52,113 nucleotides of DNA from an uncultured Bacteroidales bacterium (GTDB taxonomy: Bacteria > Bacteroidota > Bacteroidia > Bacteroidales > F082): positions 1 through 52,113 of the forward strand of contig CAMZAM010000017.1 in NCBI GenBank assembly GCA_947304185.1. The letters are read 5' to 3'. The position numbers and the translations under genes were made by a program. Each line of letters begins with the position of its first letter. The stretch's first letter is position 1. Positions 41,387 through 50,968 of this stretch are shown here, piece after piece. The notes under the pieces were generated by a model. That model was not told the origin of the DNA, did not search any database, and saw only the letters and a list, made by a program, of their open reading frames with translations.

Positions 41387-41420
41387 GATAAAAAGGTGGA
41401 GTATCTGCTCCACCTTCAGT
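41387..41420 (-). terminator. Intrinsic terminator of the gyrA-TPR operon
   Basis: On the minus strand AAGGTGGAG, a 6-base loop, CTCCACCTT and then a T-run. Arms are at 41393-41401 and 41408-41416, just past the TPR gene stop. Confidence 0.85.
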
Positions 41421-41422
41421 TT

Positions 41423-42676
41423 TTATTCGTCAAGAGCTTTAGCCTTGTCGTTCATCTTCAGACGAGTGTAGATTCCTCTCAGAGCCTGCTTTACAGCTGG
41501 ATCGTCAGGAAGCAACTCATAAGTCTTCTCAACGTATGGCAATGCTCTCTGGTCGAAACCTTTAGCTTCGTCAACCATGGCGTCGGTTGCAGCGAGATAT
41601 GCGTTGAAGTTAGAATACTCGCTTGGATCTTTCTCGTTAGCTTCCTTGTAGATATCTGAAGCCTTGTCGATCAGCAAAGCGCCAGCGTTGTAGTAAGCGT
41701 CAGCATATGATGCGTTTTCAGCGATTGCGCTCTCATAGTAACCCAGAGCTTTCTCAAGGTCGTAGATTTCAGATCCGCTGTTGCCGTAGATTGTTCCAAG
41801 GATGAAATAATAAACCGGCTGCTCAGTGTATCTCTTGGCCATAGCCTCAATCTGGTCGACGATCTCCCCTTCTCTGTGAAGTGAGATGTAGGTGTTGATC
41901 ATGTCGTTGACGAGCTGTGGATCCTCAGGATATTTTGCTCTTGCCACCTCGATCATCTCGACTGATTTCTCGCCCTGTCCGAGCTCTCTGTAGGCGTTGA
42001 TGAGTCCTGAATAGATGCTTGCCTCGTCGAAGCCCTTAGCGAGAAGCTCTTCGTAAGCCTCAGCTGCTGCATCGTATTTGCCACATTTCACTGCGCAAGT
42101 GGCGTAGTTGATCATAGCGGCATCGTCGTATGAGTCGATCTTCATTGCGGCGTCGTTAGCCTTCTTGAAATCAACCATTGCCTCTTCATAATTACCGCTG
42201 TTGAAGCTCTCAACACCAAGCTGATAGTAAGTGTTGTCGATGCCTCTCACGTATGAAGCCAGCTCCTGACCGTTCTGCATGTAATAGTTATTGTCGAGCT
42301 CCTTGACTTTCTCCACTGCCGATAAAACCAATGCGAATGCGTTTGGTTCGAGATCGTAGAACTCAGGATATGCACCGATTTTGTAGTATATGACTGCGTA
42401 ATAGTGCCATGTCTTAGCCTGGTTCATGGTAGCCTCATGCTGTGAAGCTGCGTCGATGGAAGCTTTTGCCTTTCCCATCAATATCTTAGCGTTGTTCATC
42501 TGCTTTGCAGCCTTATCCATCTTGTTGACGGCCTTGTAGTCGTCGGCGGCGTCGATAAGCTGCTGGGCTTGTCTCTGGTAGTTGTTAGCATTCTGACGTT
42601 GCATGTCTTGTGCAATCGCAAACTGGCCAAATAATGCCAATGCTAATAATAACAATACTTTTTTCATTTTATTCAA
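41423..42676 (-). CDS. Exported TPR-repeat protein downstream of gyrA
   Basis: 417 residues. A signal peptide (KKVLLLLALALFGQFAIAQ, about residues 5-23) is followed by an Ala/Asp/Tyr-rich helical protein with about seven to eight tetratricopeptide-like units, e.g. YYQLGVESFNSGNYEEAMVD, AAEAYEELLAKGFDEASIYS and ALGYYESAIAENASYADAYY. It should act as a protein-binding scaffold in the periplasm. It is 9 bases downstream of gyrA on the same strand; the pairing looks like a conserved neighbourhood, not a functional pathway. The frame could also start at the Met at residue 4. Confidence 0.88.
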   Translation of the reverse strand: MNKMKKVLLLLALALFGQFAIAQDMQRQNANNYQRQAQQLIDAADDYKAVNKMDKAAKQMNNAKILMGKAKASIDAASQHEATMNQAKTWHYYAVIYYKIGAYPEFYDLEPNAFALVLSAVEKVKELDNNYYMQNGQELASYVRGIDNTYYQLGVESFNSGNYEEAMVDFKKANDAAMKIDSYDDAAMINYATCAVKCGKYDAAAEAYEELLAKGFDEASIYSGLINAYRELGQGEKSVEMIEVARAKYPEDPQLVNDMINTYISLHREGEIVDQIEAMAKRYTEQPVYYFILGTIYGNSGSEIYDLEKALGYYESAIAENASYADAYYNAGALLIDKASDIYKEANEKDPSEYSNFNAYLAATDAMVDEAKGFDQRALPYVEKTYELLPDDPAVKQALRGIYTRLKMNDKAKALDE

Positions 42677-42685
42677 TTTTAAAAG

Positions 42686-45253
42686 TTAAACTTCCTGTTG
42701 ATTTTCTGTATTAACGTTGTCTGTGCCTTCGTTATTGTCTGTATTCTCAACGTTTTCAGCATTTTCATCGTATTCTTCGTCTTCCTCGATGTCTTCAGCC
42801 TTGACCTTTGTCACTGCTGCGATCTCGTCGTTGTCGCGGAGGTTGATGAGGCGCACACCTTGTGTTGCACGACCCATAACTCTCAGAGTATCAACGGCTA
42901 TACGGATGAGGATGCCTGACTTGTTGATGATCATGAGGTCATCGCCGTCGACCACGTCTTTAATAGCCACCAGCTTACCGGTCTTATCGGTGATGTTCAT
43001 GGTCTTGACGCCCTTACCGCCACGGTTGGTGATACGGTATTCTTCGAGGTCGGAACGTTTTCCGTAGCCCTTCTCTGACACCACCAGCACGTTGGTCGCC
43101 GGGTCGTCGATGCAGATCATGCCCACTACTTCGTCGTTCTCGTCATCCACAGTGATGGCGCGCACTCCCGATGCTGTTCTACCCATCGGACGCACTGTCT
43201 TCTCCGGGAATCGGATGGCTCTACCCGACTTCAAAGCTATCAAGATCTCGCTGTTGCCGCTGGTCATCTTGGCTTCAAGGAGCTCGTCGCCTTCGCGGAT
43301 GCCAAGGGCGATGATACCTGTGGCACGTGGACGTGAGTAAGCCTCGAGCGTGGTCTTCTTGATGATACCTTTCTTCGTGATGAGTGTAAGATAATGATTC
43401 TCAACGAATTCAGGACTCATATTAGTCAGGTTGATATACGCTTTGACGTTGTCGTCCGGCTCCAGATGGATGAGGTTCTGGATAGCTCTACCCTTGCTGG
43501 CCTTGGTGCCTTCAGGGATCTCGAACACGCGGAGCCAGTAGCATCTGCCCTTCTCGGTGAAGAACAGCATGTAGTTGTGGTTCGTCGCCACGAAGATCTG
43601 TTCGATGAAGTCTTCGTCGCGTGCGTCGGAGCCTTTCGAGCCCTTGCCTCCCCTGCTCTGGCGGCGGTATTCCGTCAGGTTGGTACGTTTAATATAATTA
43701 AGGTGCGAGATTGTCACAACCACTGCGTCGTCAGCGATGATGTCCTCCATCTTGAAGTCTTCGGCGGTGTGCTCGATGATTGTTCTGCGCTCGTCGCCGT
43801 ATTTCTCCTTGATGCTGAGCAGCTCTCTCTTGATGATGTCGAACTGCATCTCAGTGCTTCCGAGTATCTCTTTCAGATGTTCGATGAGTTTATGAAGCTC
43901 GTCGAGTTCATCCATGATCTTCTTGATTTCGAGACCTGCCAGCTGTCCGAGACGATATGCCACGATTGCTGTTGCTTGCGGGTCATCGAATCCATACTGG
44001 TCCATGATGGCTTGTTTAGCCTCTGACGAACCGCCTTTACATGCTCTGATGGTGGCGATGATCTCGTCGACGATGTCGATGGCGCGTGCCAGACCTTCGA
44101 GGATATGGGCACGTTTCTCGGCTTCGCGGAGGTTATATTGTGTTCTGCGCACCACACACTGGTGACGGTGCTCCACATAGTATTGAATCAACTGCTTGAG
44201 ATTCAATGTGTAAGGACGTCCATGCACCAGACACACGTTGTTGACGCTGAATGAGCTCTGGAGGCCTGTCATCTGGAACAGTTTGTTCAGCACCACGCTT
44301 GACACGGCGTCGCGTTTGAGTTCGTAAACGATACGAATACCGCTACGGTCTGATTCGTCGCGGATGTCGGCGATACCGTCGAGTTTCTTATCGGAAATAA
44401 GGTCGGCGGTACGCTTGATCATATCGGCCTTGTTGATCTGGTAAGGCACTGATGTGGCTATGATGCGTTCATGACCGCCATGTTCCTCGATGGTGGTGTT
44501 GGCTCTGATAACGATACGTCCCCTACCCGTCTCAAATGCCTGGCGGACACCTTCATATCCGTAGATGATGCCGCCTGTCGGGAAGTCAGGAGCTTTGATG
44601 TATTCCATCAACTCGCTGATGGTGATGTCGTTATTGTTGATGTATGCGATGATACCGTCGACGACCTCGCAAAGGTTGTGAGGTGCCATGTTAGTAGCCA
44701 TACCGACGGCGATACCGCTCGCTCCGTTGACGAGGAGGTTAGGTATCAAGGCCGGCAGCACTGTAGGCTCCGTCTCCTGCTCATCATAGTTCTTCATAAA
44801 ATCGACAGTATCCTTGTCGAGGTCGGCAAGCATCTCCTCCGATATCTTACGCAGACGTGCCTCGGTATAACGCATGGCCGCCGGCGGGTCAGCATCAGGA
44901 GAACCGAAGTTTCCCTGTCCGTCGACAAGAGGATAACGCATGTTCCAATCCTGTGCCAAATGCACCATTGCATCATAAATAGACGAATCACCGTGAGGAT
45001 GGTATTTACCCATCACCTCACCGACGACCTTAGCCGACTTCTTATACGGGCGATTCGAAAGAACGCCCATGTCCAGCATACCATAAAGGATACGGCGGTG
45101 TACAGGTTTCAAACCGTCTCTGACATCAGGCAAAGCACGTGCTACAATGACCGACATAGAATAGTCGATGTAGCTGGTCTTCATGTGGTCCTCAATGCCT
45201 ATCGGGACTATGCGTTCGCCTTCATGTTTTTCACCTTCTAAAAGTTCTTCCAT
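42686..45253 (-). CDS. gyrA: DNA gyrase subunit A
   Basis: Breaks and rejoins DNA to introduce negative supercoils. 855 residues, complete. [20 protein letters not shown] near the N-terminus is followed by the quinolone region [20 protein letters not shown], where the serine and aspartate associated with quinolone sensitivity are both wild type, and by [10 protein letters not shown] with the catalytic Tyr. The C-terminal beta-pinwheel has the GyrA box-like QSRGGKG, which supports GyrA over ParC. The last 35 residues are a very acidic tail. The promoter element lies at 45294-45301. Confidence 0.95.
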   Translation of the reverse strand: MEELLEGEKHEGERIVPIGIEDHMKTSYIDYSMSVIVARALPDVRDGLKPVHRRILYGMLDMGVLSNRPYKKSAKVVGEVMGKYHPHGDSSIYDAMVHLAQDWNMRYPLVDGQGNFGSPDADPPAAMRYTEARLRKISEEMLADLDKDTVDFMKNYDEQETEPTVLPALIPNLLVNGASGIAVGMATNMAPHNLCEVVDGIIAYINNNDITISELMEYIKAPDFPTGGIIYGYEGVRQAFETGRGRIVIRANTTIEEHGGHERIIATSVPYQINKADMIKRTADLISDKKLDGIADIRDESDRSGIRIVYELKRDAVSSVVLNKLFQMTGLQSSFSVNNVCLVHGRPYTLNLKQLIQYYVEHRHQCVVRRTQYNLREAEKRAHILEGLARAIDIVDEIIATIRACKGGSSEAKQAIMDQYGFDDPQATAIVAYRLGQLAGLEIKKIMDELDELHKLIEHLKEILGSTEMQFDIIKRELLSIKEKYGDERRTIIEHTAEDFKMEDIIADDAVVVTISHLNYIKRTNLTEYRRQSRGGKGSKGSDARDEDFIEQIFVATNHNYMLFFTEKGRCYWLRVFEIPEGTKASKGRAIQNLIHLEPDDNVKAYINLTNMSPEFVENHYLTLITKKGIIKKTTLEAYSRPRATGIIALGIREGDELLEAKMTSGNSEILIALKSGRAIRFPEKTVRPMGRTASGVRAITVDDENDEVVGMICIDDPATNVLVVSEKGYGKRSDLEEYRITNRGGKGVKTMNITDKTGKLVAIKDVVDGDDLMIINKSGILIRIAVDTLRVMGRATQGVRLINLRDNDEIAAVTKVKAEDIEEDEEYDENAENVENTDNNEGTDNVNTENQQEV

Positions 45254-45293
45254 TTATCTTTCCTTTAATTTTAAAAATCCATAAAATAGTCTA

Positions 45294-45301
45294 CAAAATT
45301 A
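45294..45301 (-). promoter_or_regulatory. -7 promoter element for gyrA
   Basis: TAATTTTG on the minus strand, 40 bases upstream of the ATG. Confidence 0.5.
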
Positions 45302-45410
45302 CGGATTTTTTTTGAACGAAAAACAAAATTCTTTAATATTTTCCAACATTTTTTTAACATTATTTTAACAAAAATCGTGCCAAAAGGACGCATGAACGGA
45401 ATTTTATTTG

Positions 45411-45418
45411 TATTTTTG
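45411..45418 (+). promoter_or_regulatory. -7 promoter element for clpC
   Basis: TATTTTTG followed by CAG, 20 bases upstream of the ATG at 45439. No CIRCE-type or CtsR-type operator was recognised in the 185-base divergent gap. Confidence 0.6.
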
Positions 45419-45438
45419 CAGTTTGAAATTTTATTTAT

Positions 45439-47964
45439 ATGGATCAGAAGTTTTCACCAAGGGTGCAGGACATAATGCAGCATAGTCGCGAAGAGGCTGT
45501 AAATATGGGCAATCCGTATATCGGCCTGGAACATATTTTCCTTGGTATTGTGAATGATAAGGACAGCAATGCGGTTCAGATTTTGAAGAACCTGGATCTT
45601 GATATAGAAGCGTTCAAACAGAAACTCGAGGCTTCGATAAAGACGAATAACGTGGTACTCGGCAACGCCAACAACCTGCCGCTTACCAAGCAGGCCGAAC
45701 GCGCGCTGAAATTTACGTATATCGTTGCGAAAGACTTCAACTGTGAACAGGTGGCATCGGAACATCTGATGCTTGCCATCCTTCACGATGACAATAATAT
45801 CGTATCGCAACGTCTTGAATATGAAGGTATTACGTTTAACAGATATAAGAAAGAAGTCGAGAAGTTGACGCCCAACTACCCTACCAAAAGCAGAAATGAA
45901 GACGTGGCGACAGAGCCTCAGAACGTGTTTCAGGATGAGGATGAAGAAGACGAGACACCTACGCAAACCACTGATAAACAACAGCGCAAGGGCATGACGA
46001 AGTCGGCGACACCTGTCCTCGACAGCTTTGGCCGTGACCTGACGAAAGCCGCTGAAGAAGGCCGCCTCGACCCTATCGTGGGCCGTGAGAAAGAGCTCGA
46101 GCGTATAGCCCAGGTGCTGAGCCGCAGAAAGAAAAACAACCCGGTGCTCATCGGTGAGCCTGGCGTGGGAAAGTCAGCAATTGCTGAGGGTCTGGCACAA
46201 CGCATCGTGGAGCATAAAGTGTCGCGCACGCTATACAACAAACGTATCATCGTCCTCGACCTCGGATCGGTGGTCGCCGGAACGAAATACCGCGGACAGT
46301 TTGAGGAACGCATGAAAGGCATCCTCAACGAGCTCGAGAAGAACCCCGACATCATCATCTTCATTGATGAGATACATAACATCGTGGGAGCAGGCAACGC
46401 CAACGGCTCTCTCGACGCTTCGAACATGTTCAAGCCCGCCTTGGCTCGCGGAGAGCTGCAGTGCATAGGCGCGACAACATTGGACGAATATCGCCAGTAT
46501 ATCGAAAAAGACGGCGCTTTGGAACGTCGTTTCCAGAAAATACTGGTGGAGCCGACGACTCCTGAGGAGACAGTCCAGATTTTGAAGAACATCAAGAGCA
46601 AATACGAAGACCATCACCTCGTGAAGTACGACGACGAGGCTATCGAGGCCTGCGTGAAGCTCACAAACCGTTATATCTCCGACAGAAACCTGCCTGACAA
46701 GGCCATCGACGCCTTAGACGAAGCCGGCGCCAGAGTGCATATCGGCAACATCCACGTCCCGACAGAGATCATCGAGATGGAGAAAGAACTCGAAGAGATA
46801 CGTCAGCAGAAGAAAGTTGCCATCAAAGAGCAGCGTTTCGAGGATGCAGGCAAGTATCGTGACGAGGAAAAAGCATTGGCCGAGAAGCTCGAAAACGCCA
46901 AGCGTGACTGGGATAACGACACCAACAACCATCGTGAGACCGTCACCGAGCAGAACGTCGCCGAGGTAGTGGCTATGATGACAGGCGTGCCGGTGCAACG
47001 TATCGCACAGAACGAAGGCGACCGCCTGATGAGCATGGAATCGGAGCTCGCAGGCACCGTCATCGGCCAGGATGAGGCCATCAAGACGGTGGTGAAAGCC
47101 ATCAGAAGAAACAGAGCAGGCTTGAAAGACCCTAACAGACCTATCGGAAGCTTCATCTTCTTGGGTCCAACTGGCGTCGGAAAGACCTATCTGGCCAAGG
47201 TCTTGGCGAAATATCTCTTCGACTCGGAAGACGCCCTGATTCGTATCGACATGAGCGAATACATGGAGAAGTTCGCGGTGTCGCGTCTCGTGGGAGCGCC
47301 TCCAGGATATGTGGGTTACGAAGAAGGCGGACAGCTCACCGAGAAAGTGCGCCGTAAGCCATACTCCATCGTTCTCTTGGACGAGATCGAGAAGGCACAT
47401 CCGGATGTGTTCCATCTGCTTCTACAGGTGTTGGACGACGGACAACTCACCGACTCTCTGGGCAGGAAGGTCGACTTCAAGAACACCATCGTCATCATGA
47501 CGTCGAACATAGGCTCACGTCAGCTGAAAGACTTCGGACAAGGCGTAGGATTTGGCACACAGGCGAAGAAAGATTCGAAAGATAAATATTCCCGTGCCGT
47601 GATAGAAAACGCCTTAAAACGCTCGTTTGCCCCCGAATTCCTCAACAGAATCGACGAGGTGGTGATATTCGAGTCGCTGAACAAGGACAACATCGACAAG
47701 ATAATCGACATAGAGCTGAAGAAGGTATTCGCACGCATCAGAGAGATGGGCTTCGAGCCTGAACTCACTGAGAAAGCTCGTGGTTTCATCGTCGAGAAAG
47801 GCTGGGACGAGCAGTTTGGCGCCCGTCCGCTGAAACGCGCCATCCAGAAATATGTGGAAGACGTCCTCGCTGAGGAAATCATCAAATCGAACCCTGCAAA
47901 AGGCAGCAAAATCGTTATAGATTACGATGCCGACAAGGATGATATGACGGTAACAACCAAATGA
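45439..47964 (+). CDS. clpC: ATP-dependent Clp protease ATPase ClpC
   Basis: Hexameric unfoldase that feeds proteins to ClpP. 841 residues, complete. Two Clp-N repeats (about 1-145), an acidic linker (about 150-185), AAA domain 1 with Walker A GEPGVGKSAIAEG (239-251) and IIIFIDEIHNIVGAG, a middle region with a UVR-type motif (KKVAIKEQRFEDAGKYRDEE), AAA domain 2 with GPTGVGKTYLAK and SEYMEKFAVSRLVGAPPGYV, and the D2-small domain. The UVR motif separates ClpC from ClpB and ClpA. The stop overlaps the start of the CCA-adding enzyme gene (ATGA). Confidence 0.93.
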   Translation: MDQKFSPRVQDIMQHSREEAVNMGNPYIGLEHIFLGIVNDKDSNAVQILKNLDLDIEAFKQKLEASIKTNNVVLGNANNLPLTKQAERALKFTYIVAKDFNCEQVASEHLMLAILHDDNNIVSQRLEYEGITFNRYKKEVEKLTPNYPTKSRNEDVATEPQNVFQDEDEEDETPTQTTDKQQRKGMTKSATPVLDSFGRDLTKAAEEGRLDPIVGREKELERIAQVLSRRKKNNPVLIGEPGVGKSAIAEGLAQRIVEHKVSRTLYNKRIIVLDLGSVVAGTKYRGQFEERMKGILNELEKNPDIIIFIDEIHNIVGAGNANGSLDASNMFKPALARGELQCIGATTLDEYRQYIEKDGALERRFQKILVEPTTPEETVQILKNIKSKYEDHHLVKYDDEAIEACVKLTNRYISDRNLPDKAIDALDEAGARVHIGNIHVPTEIIEMEKELEEIRQQKKVAIKEQRFEDAGKYRDEEKALAEKLENAKRDWDNDTNNHRETVTEQNVAEVVAMMTGVPVQRIAQNEGDRLMSMESELAGTVIGQDEAIKTVVKAIRRNRAGLKDPNRPIGSFIFLGPTGVGKTYLAKVLAKYLFDSEDALIRIDMSEYMEKFAVSRLVGAPPGYVGYEEGGQLTEKVRRKPYSIVLLDEIEKAHPDVFHLLLQVLDDGQLTDSLGRKVDFKNTIVIMTSNIGSRQLKDFGQGVGFGTQAKKDSKDKYSRAVIENALKRSFAPEFLNRIDEVVIFESLNKDNIDKIIDIELKKVFARIREMGFEPELTEKARGFIVEKGWDEQFGARPLKRAIQKYVEDVLAEEIIKSNPAKGSKIVIDYDADKDDMTVTTK

Positions 47965-49427
47965 ATCTGAAGAACAAGATCGATAACCGTTTTTTCAAGG
48001 TGATAACCGCCGCGTCGCGCGAGTTGGGATACGATTCGTATATCGTGGGCGGCTATGTCCGTGACCTGCTGCTGCATCGTCAATCGAATGATATTGATGT
48101 AGTTACGGTGGGTAGTGGCATTGAGTTAGCCAAGAAAACGGCGTCGTTGTTGCCTGGCAAGAAACACGTGAAATATTACGGTCGCTTCGGCACCGCGATG
48201 ATCAACGTGGACGGCCATGAGATTGAGTTTGTGGGCGCCCGTAAGGAGTCGTATACCGCCGACACCCGTAAGCCTACCTGCGAGAACGGCACACTGGAAG
48301 ACGACCAGAACCGTCGTGACTTCACCATCAACGCGATGGCTATCTCATTGAACGAGAACGACTTCGGAGAGCTTGTCGACCCGTTTAATGGAGTTCAAGA
48401 CCTTGAAGACAAGATTATCCGCACGCCTTTAGACCCCGATATCACCTACTCCGACGACCCGTTACGTATGATGCGCGCCATCAGGTTCGCCACTCAGCTG
48501 CATTTCATGATTGAGAACGAGTCGTTCGATGCGATCCGTCGTAACGCACAGAGAATCAAGATAATATCGATGGAACGCGTCACCGAGGAGATGAACAAAA
48601 TCATCATGTCGGACGTGCCAAGCATAGGTTTCAAGTTGTTAGACAAGAGCGGATTGTTGCCATTGATATTTCCTCAGATGGCGGCCTTGAAAGGCGTCGA
48701 GGTACAGGAAGGCAAAGGACATAAAGACAACTTCTATCACACCTTGGAAGTGCTTGATAATGTGGCGGTTAGCGGTGGCGACCTCTGGCTCAGATGGGCT
48801 GCGGTGCTACACGACATCGCCAAGCCGTTGACCAAGAGATTCGAGAAAGATGCAGGCTGGACCTTCCACGGACACGAGGTTAAAGGTGCCAAGATGGTGC
48901 ATAAGATCTTCGCCAATTTCAAGCTGCCGCTGAACGAGAAGATGAAATATGTGGAGAAGCTCGTTTACCTCCACCTCCGCCCTATCGTGCTGGCTCAGGA
49001 CATCGTAACTGATTCAGCAGTAAGGCGTTTGCTCTTCGATGCAGGCGACGACATCGACGATCTGATGACGCTCTGTGATGCCGACATCACTTCGAAAAAC
49101 GAAGAAAAGAAAGCCCGTTTCCACAATAATTTCCAGATAGTTAGAAGGAAGCTCAAAGAGATCGAAGCGAAAGACCATCTGCGTAACTGGCAGCCACCTG
49201 TCAACGGCGAGGTCATCATGAAAACCTTTGGAATTCCTGAGTGTCGCGACGTCGGCGTGATAAAAACCGCCATCCGCGAAGCCATCCTCGACGGCATCAT
49301 AGGCAACAACTTCGATGAAGCCTATCAGTTTATGAAAGCCGAAGGCGAGAAACTCGGCTTGAAGGTAGTATGCGAAGTCACTGAGCCTGTGGAAGTTAAG
49401 TCAAACGGACCCGTTCCTGTCAAATAA
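47961..49427 (+). CDS. CCA-adding enzyme / poly(A) polymerase family nucleotidyltransferase with HD domain
   Basis: Adds or repairs the CCA end of tRNAs (class II), needed here since the tRNA in this window does not encode CCA. 488 residues. SYIVGGYVRDLLLHRQSNDIDVV (with the GG and DxD metal motif) lies at about 26-48. RRDFTINAMAISL and DPLRMMRAIRFATQL follow. The HD domain shows HDIAKPLTKRFEKD and FHGHEVKGAKMVHKIF. Whether it acts as a full CCA enzyme or A-adding enzyme cannot be told. The last 17 residues (CEVTEPVEVKSNGPVPVK) look like a translated piece of an intergenic repeat. Confidence 0.9.
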   Translation: MNLKNKIDNRFFKVITAASRELGYDSYIVGGYVRDLLLHRQSNDIDVVTVGSGIELAKKTASLLPGKKHVKYYGRFGTAMINVDGHEIEFVGARKESYTADTRKPTCENGTLEDDQNRRDFTINAMAISLNENDFGELVDPFNGVQDLEDKIIRTPLDPDITYSDDPLRMMRAIRFATQLHFMIENESFDAIRRNAQRIKIISMERVTEEMNKIIMSDVPSIGFKLLDKSGLLPLIFPQMAALKGVEVQEGKGHKDNFYHTLEVLDNVAVSGGDLWLRWAAVLHDIAKPLTKRFEKDAGWTFHGHEVKGAKMVHKIFANFKLPLNEKMKYVEKLVYLHLRPIVLAQDIVTDSAVRRLLFDAGDDIDDLMTLCDADITSKNEEKKARFHNNFQIVRRKLKEIEAKDHLRNWQPPVNGEVIMKTFGIPECRDVGVIKTAIREAILDGIIGNNFDEAYQFMKAEGEKLGLKVVCEVTEPVEVKSNGPVPVK

Positions 49428-49435
49428 CTCACATT

Positions 49436-50338
49436 TTGAATAACAAGCATCTCATAGTATTGGCTGGCCCTACCGCGTCGGGAAAAACGGCGACGGCGAT
49501 AAAGCTTGCCAAGGCTTTTGATGCCGAGATAATATCTGCCGACAGCCGTCAGTTTTACAAGGAACTGTCGATTGGAACGGCCGCTCCGACAGCTGAGGAG
49601 CTAGCACAAGTAAAGCATCATTTCGTGCATAATCTGAGCATTGAAGACAAATATGATGTCGCTGATTATGAGAAAGATGTATTATCTTATTTAAAGCAAT
49701 ACTTTAAGACTAAAGACGTAGCCATCATGACTGGCGGATCGGGACTTTTTATCGATGCCGTGTGTAACGGATTGGACTCGATTCCGGATATCTCCGATGA
49801 GATTAGGTCGAAGGTTACGAAGATACTTGAGGAAGGCGGCATTGAGGCTTTGCAGAAGGAAGTCGAGAAGGTTGACAACGACTATTATCAGGTTGTAGAT
49901 AAGCAGAATCCGCGCAGGCTGCAGCGTGCGCTGGAGGTTTATTATCAGACTGGCCAGCCCTACTCCACTTTCCGGCAGGGAAACACCGCAAAACGCGATT
50001 TTAACATTATCAAGTTGGCGATTCTTTGGGATCGCGACAAGCTCATTGAGAGGATTAACAAGCGTGTGGATCTGATGATGGAGCAAGGACTGCTTGACGA
50101 GGTAAAGTCGGTGTATCCGAAAAGGCATCTAAACTCTTTAAACACAGTGGGTTACAAGGAGTTGCTCGATTATCTCGACGGAAAATACACTTTGGAGCAG
50201 GCTGTTGATCAGATTAAGATTAACACGCGCCAATATGCAAAGCGGCAGATGACGTGGTTGCGAAAGAACGGTGATTATCAGTGGTTTACAGCTGAGCAGA
50301 CAGACGATATGGTTGCCTATGTCAAAAAATGGTTATAG
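49436..50338 (+). CDS. miaA: tRNA dimethylallyltransferase
   Basis: Adds a dimethylallyl group to A37 of tRNAs reading UNN codons. 300 residues. The P-loop GPTASGKTATAIKLAK (about 11-26) must be near the N-terminus and no ATG precedes it in frame, so the start is the TTG at 49436 (ATT at 49433 is the only alternative). SADSRQFYKELSIGTAAPT, KHHFVHNLSIEDKYDVADY, MTGGSGLFIDAVCNG and NPRRLQRALEVY are hallmarks. The end GYKELLDYLDG and RQYAKRQMTWLRKN is intact. The stop TAG lies in a 7-base-period array. Confidence 0.93.
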   Translation: MNNKHLIVLAGPTASGKTATAIKLAKAFDAEIISADSRQFYKELSIGTAAPTAEELAQVKHHFVHNLSIEDKYDVADYEKDVLSYLKQYFKTKDVAIMTGGSGLFIDAVCNGLDSIPDISDEIRSKVTKILEEGGIEALQKEVEKVDNDYYQVVDKQNPRRLQRALEVYYQTGQPYSTFRQGNTAKRDFNIIKLAILWDRDKLIERINKRVDLMMEQGLLDEVKSVYPKRHLNSLNTVGYKELLDYLDGKYTLEQAVDQIKINTRQYAKRQMTWLRKNGDYQWFTAEQTDDMVAYVKKWL

Positions 50339-50358
50339 GTTATTGGTTATAGGTTATT
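50331..50358. repeat. 14-base tandem duplication (heptamer pair) covering the miaA and HAD gene stops
   Basis: GGTTATAGGTTATT occurs twice in perfect tandem (50331-50344, 50345-50358), and can also be read as TTATAGG/TTATTGG heptamers. It contains the miaA TAG (50336-50338) and the opposing gene's TAA (50347-50349). Confidence 0.75.
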
Positions 50359-50961
50359 GAGGCCTAAAACTCCCTTTAAATCCTCTTTCAATTTTTCTGC
50401 ATTTTCGAATCTTAAAGCATTGATTCCCACTACCTTAGCGCCTTCAACATTTTTCAGATTATCGTCGATGAAGAGGCTCTCTTCGGCTTTCAGGTTGAAT
50501 TTATTGAGTAAGGTGTGGAAAATCTCCGGATTCGGCTTCAGTTGCTTGACTTCGCCGCTTACGACGATCTTATCAATAAGACTGAAGATGCGATATGTTT
50601 TTTGCACTGTCGGGAATGTCTCTGCTGACCAGTTTGTGAGACCGTAAATGACAGGAAAACCATTGGTTTTCAACGACTTGATAAGGTCGTACATGCCGGG
50701 AATCTCCTCTCCCATCGTGTCCATCCAGTTTGTCTGGTAGAGTTTCAGCGCTTCGGCGTATTTCGGAAACATCGCAGAGCGTTCACGTACGGCCTGTTCG
50801 AACGGTTTCCCGCCGTCCATCTCGGCGTTCCACTCGCTGTTGCAGACGTTTTCTACAAAATAGTTCGATTCGTTGATATCGTTGAAATACTTATCGAAGA
50901 GATAATGAGGATTCCAATCCACCAGTACTCCGCCGAAGTCGAAGATAATATTTTTGATCAT
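50347..50961 (-). CDS. HAD-superfamily hydrolase (IA subfamily phosphatase-like)
   Basis: 204 residues from the internal Met at 50961, since this places IIFDFGGVLVDWN (the Asp nucleophile motif) right at the N-terminus. The longer frame from 51003 would add 14 untypical residues. A helical cap follows (NYFVENVCNSEWNAEMDGGK). IYGLTNWSAE (motif II, Thr) and SGEVKQLKPNPEIF (motif III, Lys), then FIDDNLKNVEGAKVVG (motif IV) complete the fold. Substrate unknown; a small phosphate ester is usual for this group. It lies 7 bases downstream of the thioesterase-like gene and is probably co-transcribed. Confidence 0.88.
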   Translation of the reverse strand: MIKNIIFDFGGVLVDWNPHYLFDKYFNDINESNYFVENVCNSEWNAEMDGGKPFEQAVRERSAMFPKYAEALKLYQTNWMDTMGEEIPGMYDLIKSLKTNGFPVIYGLTNWSAETFPTVQKTYRIFSLIDKIVVSGEVKQLKPNPEIFHTLLNKFNLKAEESLFIDDNLKNVEGAKVVGINALRFENAEKLKEDLKGVLGLNNL

Positions 50962-50968
50962 TGTCGTA

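Noticed and set aside
43394..44026. 210-codon open frame antisense to gyrA
   Set aside because: Overlaps a conserved region of GyrA and shows no start signal or family similarity.
44990..45050. Quinolone-resistance change in gyrA
   Set aside because: The resistance region reads [10 protein letters not shown], with the usual serine and aspartate both present.
44471..45241. 256-codon open frame antisense to gyrA
   Set aside because: It lies wholly inside gyrA on the other strand, has no recognisable domain or promoter, and its composition follows from gyrA codon use.
46714..47415. 233-codon open frame antisense to clpC
   Set aside because: Shadow of the conserved ClpC coding sequence; the translated sequence has no family features.
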